Positions 14,558-16,886 of a DNA stretch of 16,886 bases are shown here, piece by piece. Each line of letters starts with the position of its first letter. The stretch's first letter is position 1. The notes beneath the pieces are model-generated. The model searched no databases. It was not told the origin of the DNA and worked only from the letters and a program-made list of their open reading frames with translations. Position numbers and translations under genes: made by a program. Source of the DNA: Pseudomonadota bacterium (GTDB taxonomy: Bacteria; Pseudomonadota; Gammaproteobacteria; Burkholderiales; Burkholderiaceae); NCBI GenBank assembly GCA_029777935.1, contig JAKORH010000399.1, positions 1 through 16,886 of the forward strand, given 5' to 3'.

Positions 14558-16684
14558 ATGAAACTGAAAATCGGAATCGACGTAGGCTGCACGTTCACCG
14601 ACTTCGTCGTCGTGCGCGACGGCGCGCCGCCGGTGATCTACAAGACGCTGTCCACGCCATCCGACCCGTCGATCGCGGTCGTCGACGGGCTGGCGGAGAT
14701 CGCCGCCAGCCAGCAGCCGCCGCTGTCCTTGCACGCATTCGCGGCGACGATCGACACGCTGGTGCACGGCACGACCGTGACCACCAACGCGACGCTGACG
14801 CACACCGGTGCGAAGTGCGGGCTGCTGACCACCGAGGGCGTGCGCGATGCGCTCGAGATGCGGCGCGGCATCCGCGAGGAGCAGTACAACAACCGCTACA
14901 CGAACGTGAAGCCGCTGGTCGCGCGTTATCTGCGCGCCGGCATCCGCGGTCGGCTCGACCGCAACGGGCGCGAGCTGGCGCCGCTCGATCTCGAAGGAGT
15001 ACGCAGCGCGATCGAGCTCTTCAAGCGCGAGAACGTGCAGGCGGTTTCGATCTGCTTCATGAATTCGTTCGCCAATCCCACGCACGAGCAGGCCGCGGCG
15101 GAACTGGTCAAGCGCGAGCTGCCGGGCGCGTATCTGTCCGTGTCGACCGACGTGCTGCCGTCGATCCGCTTCTACGAGCGCGTCAGCACGACGGCGCTGA
15201 ATGCGTACGTCGGGCCGAAACTGAATCACTACCTCGACCAGTTGGTCGGGCGGCTCGCCGGGATTGGCTTCAAGGGCCTGCTGCTGATCATGCAGTCCAA
15301 CGGCGGCGTGATCTCGCCGCAGCTCGCGCGCGACCGCGCGGCGCTGACGCTGCTGTCGGGGCCGGCCGGCGGGCCGGGCGCGGGCCTGTTCTACGTGCGC
15401 GCGCACGGGCAGGACAAGTGCATCACGACCGACATGGGCGGCACCAGCTTCGAGGCGTCGGTCGCGGTACGCGCGCCGATGGTCAAGAACGACGGCGAGA
15501 TCGCGCGCCACAAGATCGCGCTGCCGATGCTCGACATCCACACCATCGGCGCCGGCGGCGGCTCGATCGGCTGGCTCGACGAGGGCGGCCTCCTGCGCAT
15601 GGGCCCGCAGAGCGCTGGCGCCGATCCGGGGCCCGCGTGCTACGGCAAGGGCGGGAAACTCCCGACCACGACCGATGCCAATGTCGTGCTCGGCTATCTC
15701 GACCCGAACTACTTCGCCGGCGGCAAAATGATGCTCGACGCGGCCGCGGCGCGGCGCGCGATCGAGGAGCACATCGCCAGGCCGATGGGACTCACGGTCG
15801 AGGAAGCCGCCGCCGGCATGTACCGCGTCGCCTGCAACAACATGGCGCAGGGCGTGCGCGAGGTGACGATCAAGCGCGGCTTCGATCCGCGCGAATTTCC
15901 GTTCATCCCGGCCGGCGGCGCCGGGCCGATCCACGCCTGCCTGATCTGCCAGGAGCTGGAAATCCCGCTGCAGATCGTGCCGCGCGAAGCGTCCGTGCTG
16001 TGCGCGTTCGGCATGCTGATGAGCGAGCTGAAGCACGACTTCGTGCGCACGTTCGTCTCCAGGCTCGACGGCATCGACTGGTCTCGGCTCACGACCCTGA
16101 TCGACGACATGCAGCGCGACGGCGAACGGCAACTGGCCGAGGAACGCATCCCCGCCGCGCGGCGCCGCTATGACGTGCGGCTCGATTGCCGCTATATCAA
16201 GCAATATCACGAGGTGTCGCTGCCGGTAGCGCGAGATCTGATCGACCGCCGCGACACGGCTGGCATCGCCAAGGTCTTCCATGCCGAGCACAACCGCCTG
16301 TTCGGCTATTCGCTGGCTCAGGAGGCCACGCCGGTCGAGATCATCAACGTACGCGTGCAGGCCGTGGGCGCGACCGACAAGCCCGCGTACCGCGACGAGA
16401 CCTGGGCCGGCACCGAGGCGGCGCCCGCGCTGAAGGGCCGGCGCAGCGTGTACGTGCCGGAGACGCGCCAGTTCGCCGAGGTGCCGGTGTACGACGGCCA
16501 CCGGCTGCGTTTCGGCAACCGCATCGACGGGCCCGCGCTGATCGAGCAGGAGACGACCGCGGTGTTCGTCAGCAGCTCGTACGACTGCGTGGTCGACGCG
16601 CTCGGCTCGTTCGCGATGTTCGCCAAGGGGCGCGAGGACCTCGTCGCGAGTTGCATTCGCAAAGACGAAGAGGTGACGGCATGA
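14558..16684 (+). CDS. Hydantoinase A/oxoprolinase family ATPase subunit (HyuA-like), module 2; carboxylase candidate
   Basis: A 708-residue HyuA-type protein, the ATP-binding partner of a HyuB-type subunit. Family blocks are HGTTVTTN (70-77), RFYERVSTTALNAY (204-217), MQSNGG (245-250), SGPAGG (267-272), GAGGGSIGWL (331-340) and GADPGPACYG (354-363). Two nucleotide-loop residues differ from module 1: loop 1 is DVGCTFTD (8-15) with C11 in place of Gly, and loop 2 is DMGGTSFE (292-299) with Glu in place of Asp. It is only distantly similar to the module 1 subunit, so this is not a recent duplication. GGAAGG (14541-14546) precedes the ATG, and its stop overlaps the next ATG. The neighbouring ligase and thiolase make a ketone carboxylase, as in acetophenone degradation, an attractive but unproven role; a cyclic-amide hydrolase is the alternative. 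Confidence 0.88.
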   Translation: MKLKIGIDVGCTFTDFVVVRDGAPPVIYKTLSTPSDPSIAVVDGLAEIAASQQPPLSLHAFAATIDTLVHGTTVTTNATLTHTGAKCGLLTTEGVRDALEMRRGIREEQYNNRYTNVKPLVARYLRAGIRGRLDRNGRELAPLDLEGVRSAIELFKRENVQAVSICFMNSFANPTHEQAAAELVKRELPGAYLSVSTDVLPSIRFYERVSTTALNAYVGPKLNHYLDQLVGRLAGIGFKGLLLIMQSNGGVISPQLARDRAALTLLSGPAGGPGAGLFYVRAHGQDKCITTDMGGTSFEASVAVRAPMVKNDGEIARHKIALPMLDIHTIGAGGGSIGWLDEGGLLRMGPQSAGADPGPACYGKGGKLPTTTDANVVLGYLDPNYFAGGKMMLDAAAARRAIEEHIARPMGLTVEEAAAGMYRVACNNMAQGVREVTIKRGFDPREFPFIPAGGAGPIHACLICQELEIPLQIVPREASVLCAFGMLMSELKHDFVRTFVSRLDGIDWSRLTTLIDDMQRDGERQLAEERIPAARRRYDVRLDCRYIKQYHEVSLPVARDLIDRRDTAGIAKVFHAEHNRLFGYSLAQEATPVEIINVRVQAVGATDKPAYRDETWAGTEAAPALKGRRSVYVPETRQFAEVPVYDGHRLRFGNRIDGPALIEQETTAVFVSSSYDCVVDALGSFAMFAKGREDLVASCIRKDEEVTA

Positions 16685-16886
16685 GCCACAAGATCGACCC
16701 CATCCTGCTGTCGGTGTACGCGCGCACGTTCAAGTCGATCACCGACGAGATGAGCATCTCGATGGAGAAGACCACGCGCTCGCCGATCCTGTGCGAGGCC
16801 AAGGACTACGTGACCGGGCTGTACGACGCCGACGGCAACATGCTCGAGCAGACCGAGAACCTGCCGATCCTGGCGTTCTCGCTGGC
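16681..16886 (+). CDS. Hydantoinase B/oxoprolinase family subunit (HyuB-like), module 2, 5' part
   Basis: The first 68 residues are present; the gene runs off the window. The N-terminus (IDPILLSVYARTFKSITDEMSISMEKTTRSPILCEAKDY...LYDADGNMLEQTENLPI) has the standard HyuB opening: an alpha-helix with DEM, then the D-Y/F-x-G/C...DADG block. It differs clearly from module 1. Its ATG overlaps the TGA of the hyuA-like gene (ATGA), so the two should be made in equal amounts. The metal-binding His/Asp motifs expected further along lie outside the window. Characterised acetone and acetophenone carboxylases have additional small subunits; whether one follows cannot be seen here. Confidence 0.88.
   Translation, partial: MSHKIDPILLSVYARTFKSITDEMSISMEKTTRSPILCEAKDYVTGLYDADGNMLEQTENLPILAFSL

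Noticed and set aside
13079..16501. A 1,140-codon open frame on the minus strand opposite the CoA ligase and second hyuA genes
   Set aside because: It is rich in His, Arg, Asp and Val with no domain pattern and crosses two clearly real genes and a REP element. It is a by-product of GC-rich codon usage on the other strand.

Overview
The window is a GC-rich piece of a proteobacterial chromosome. It most resembles a denitrifying or otherwise anaerobic betaproteobacterium that degrades aromatics (Thauera, Aromatoleum or Azoarcus-like; Rhodocyclales or Burkholderiales). That call rests on family recognition, codon usage and the short hairpin repeats between genes, not on a database search. All genes are densely packed and no gene-free stretch exceeds 200 bp.

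Left edge (1-1282, + strand): the end of a class I benzoyl-CoA reductase operon. It holds the last 17 codons of a gene that is probably bcrA, then bcrD, then the dedicated 2[4Fe-4S] ferredoxin. A ~77-bp imperfect palindrome of a dispersed type sits between the first two. A lone AAA/STAND-like ATPase with a C-terminal winged-helix region follows on the opposite strand (1292-2434). Four 8-bp ATTACGSC boxes, spaced in whole helical turns, surround its start codon and a plausible leaderless promoter.

Main locus (2525-16886): two divergent gene sets leave the 10666-10840 junction. Leftward are a TRAP transporter (dctP, dctQ, dctM), a two-domain EthD-like protein, a hyuA/hyuB pair of the hydantoinase/oxoprolinase/ATP-dependent-carboxylase superfamily, and a glyoxalase II-like metallo-hydrolase. 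From the EthD-like gene to the hydrolase each junction is a stop-start overlap, so these four are translationally coupled. Rightward are an FCD-type GntR regulator, a thiolase, an acyl-CoA ligase, a second and divergent hyuA, and the start of a second hyuB cut by the window edge. Four REP-like hairpin elements with CCCTCACCC/GGGTGAGGG ends occupy all four other intergenic spaces over 100 bp in this locus.

How it may work together (inference): HyuAB-type carboxylase, CoA ligase and thiolase is the enzyme set that characterised anaerobic bacteria use to turn a ketone into a beta-keto acid, then its CoA thioester, then acetyl-CoA plus a shorter acyl-CoA. If the product here is benzoyl-CoA, the neighbouring benzoyl-CoA reductase would be the next step. 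The TRAP transporter argues instead for an anionic substrate, and HyuAB proteins can also open cyclic amides, so the substrate is open. Two different HyuAB modules plus an EthD-like protein under one GntR-controlled junction is not a combination I recognise from a described pathway.
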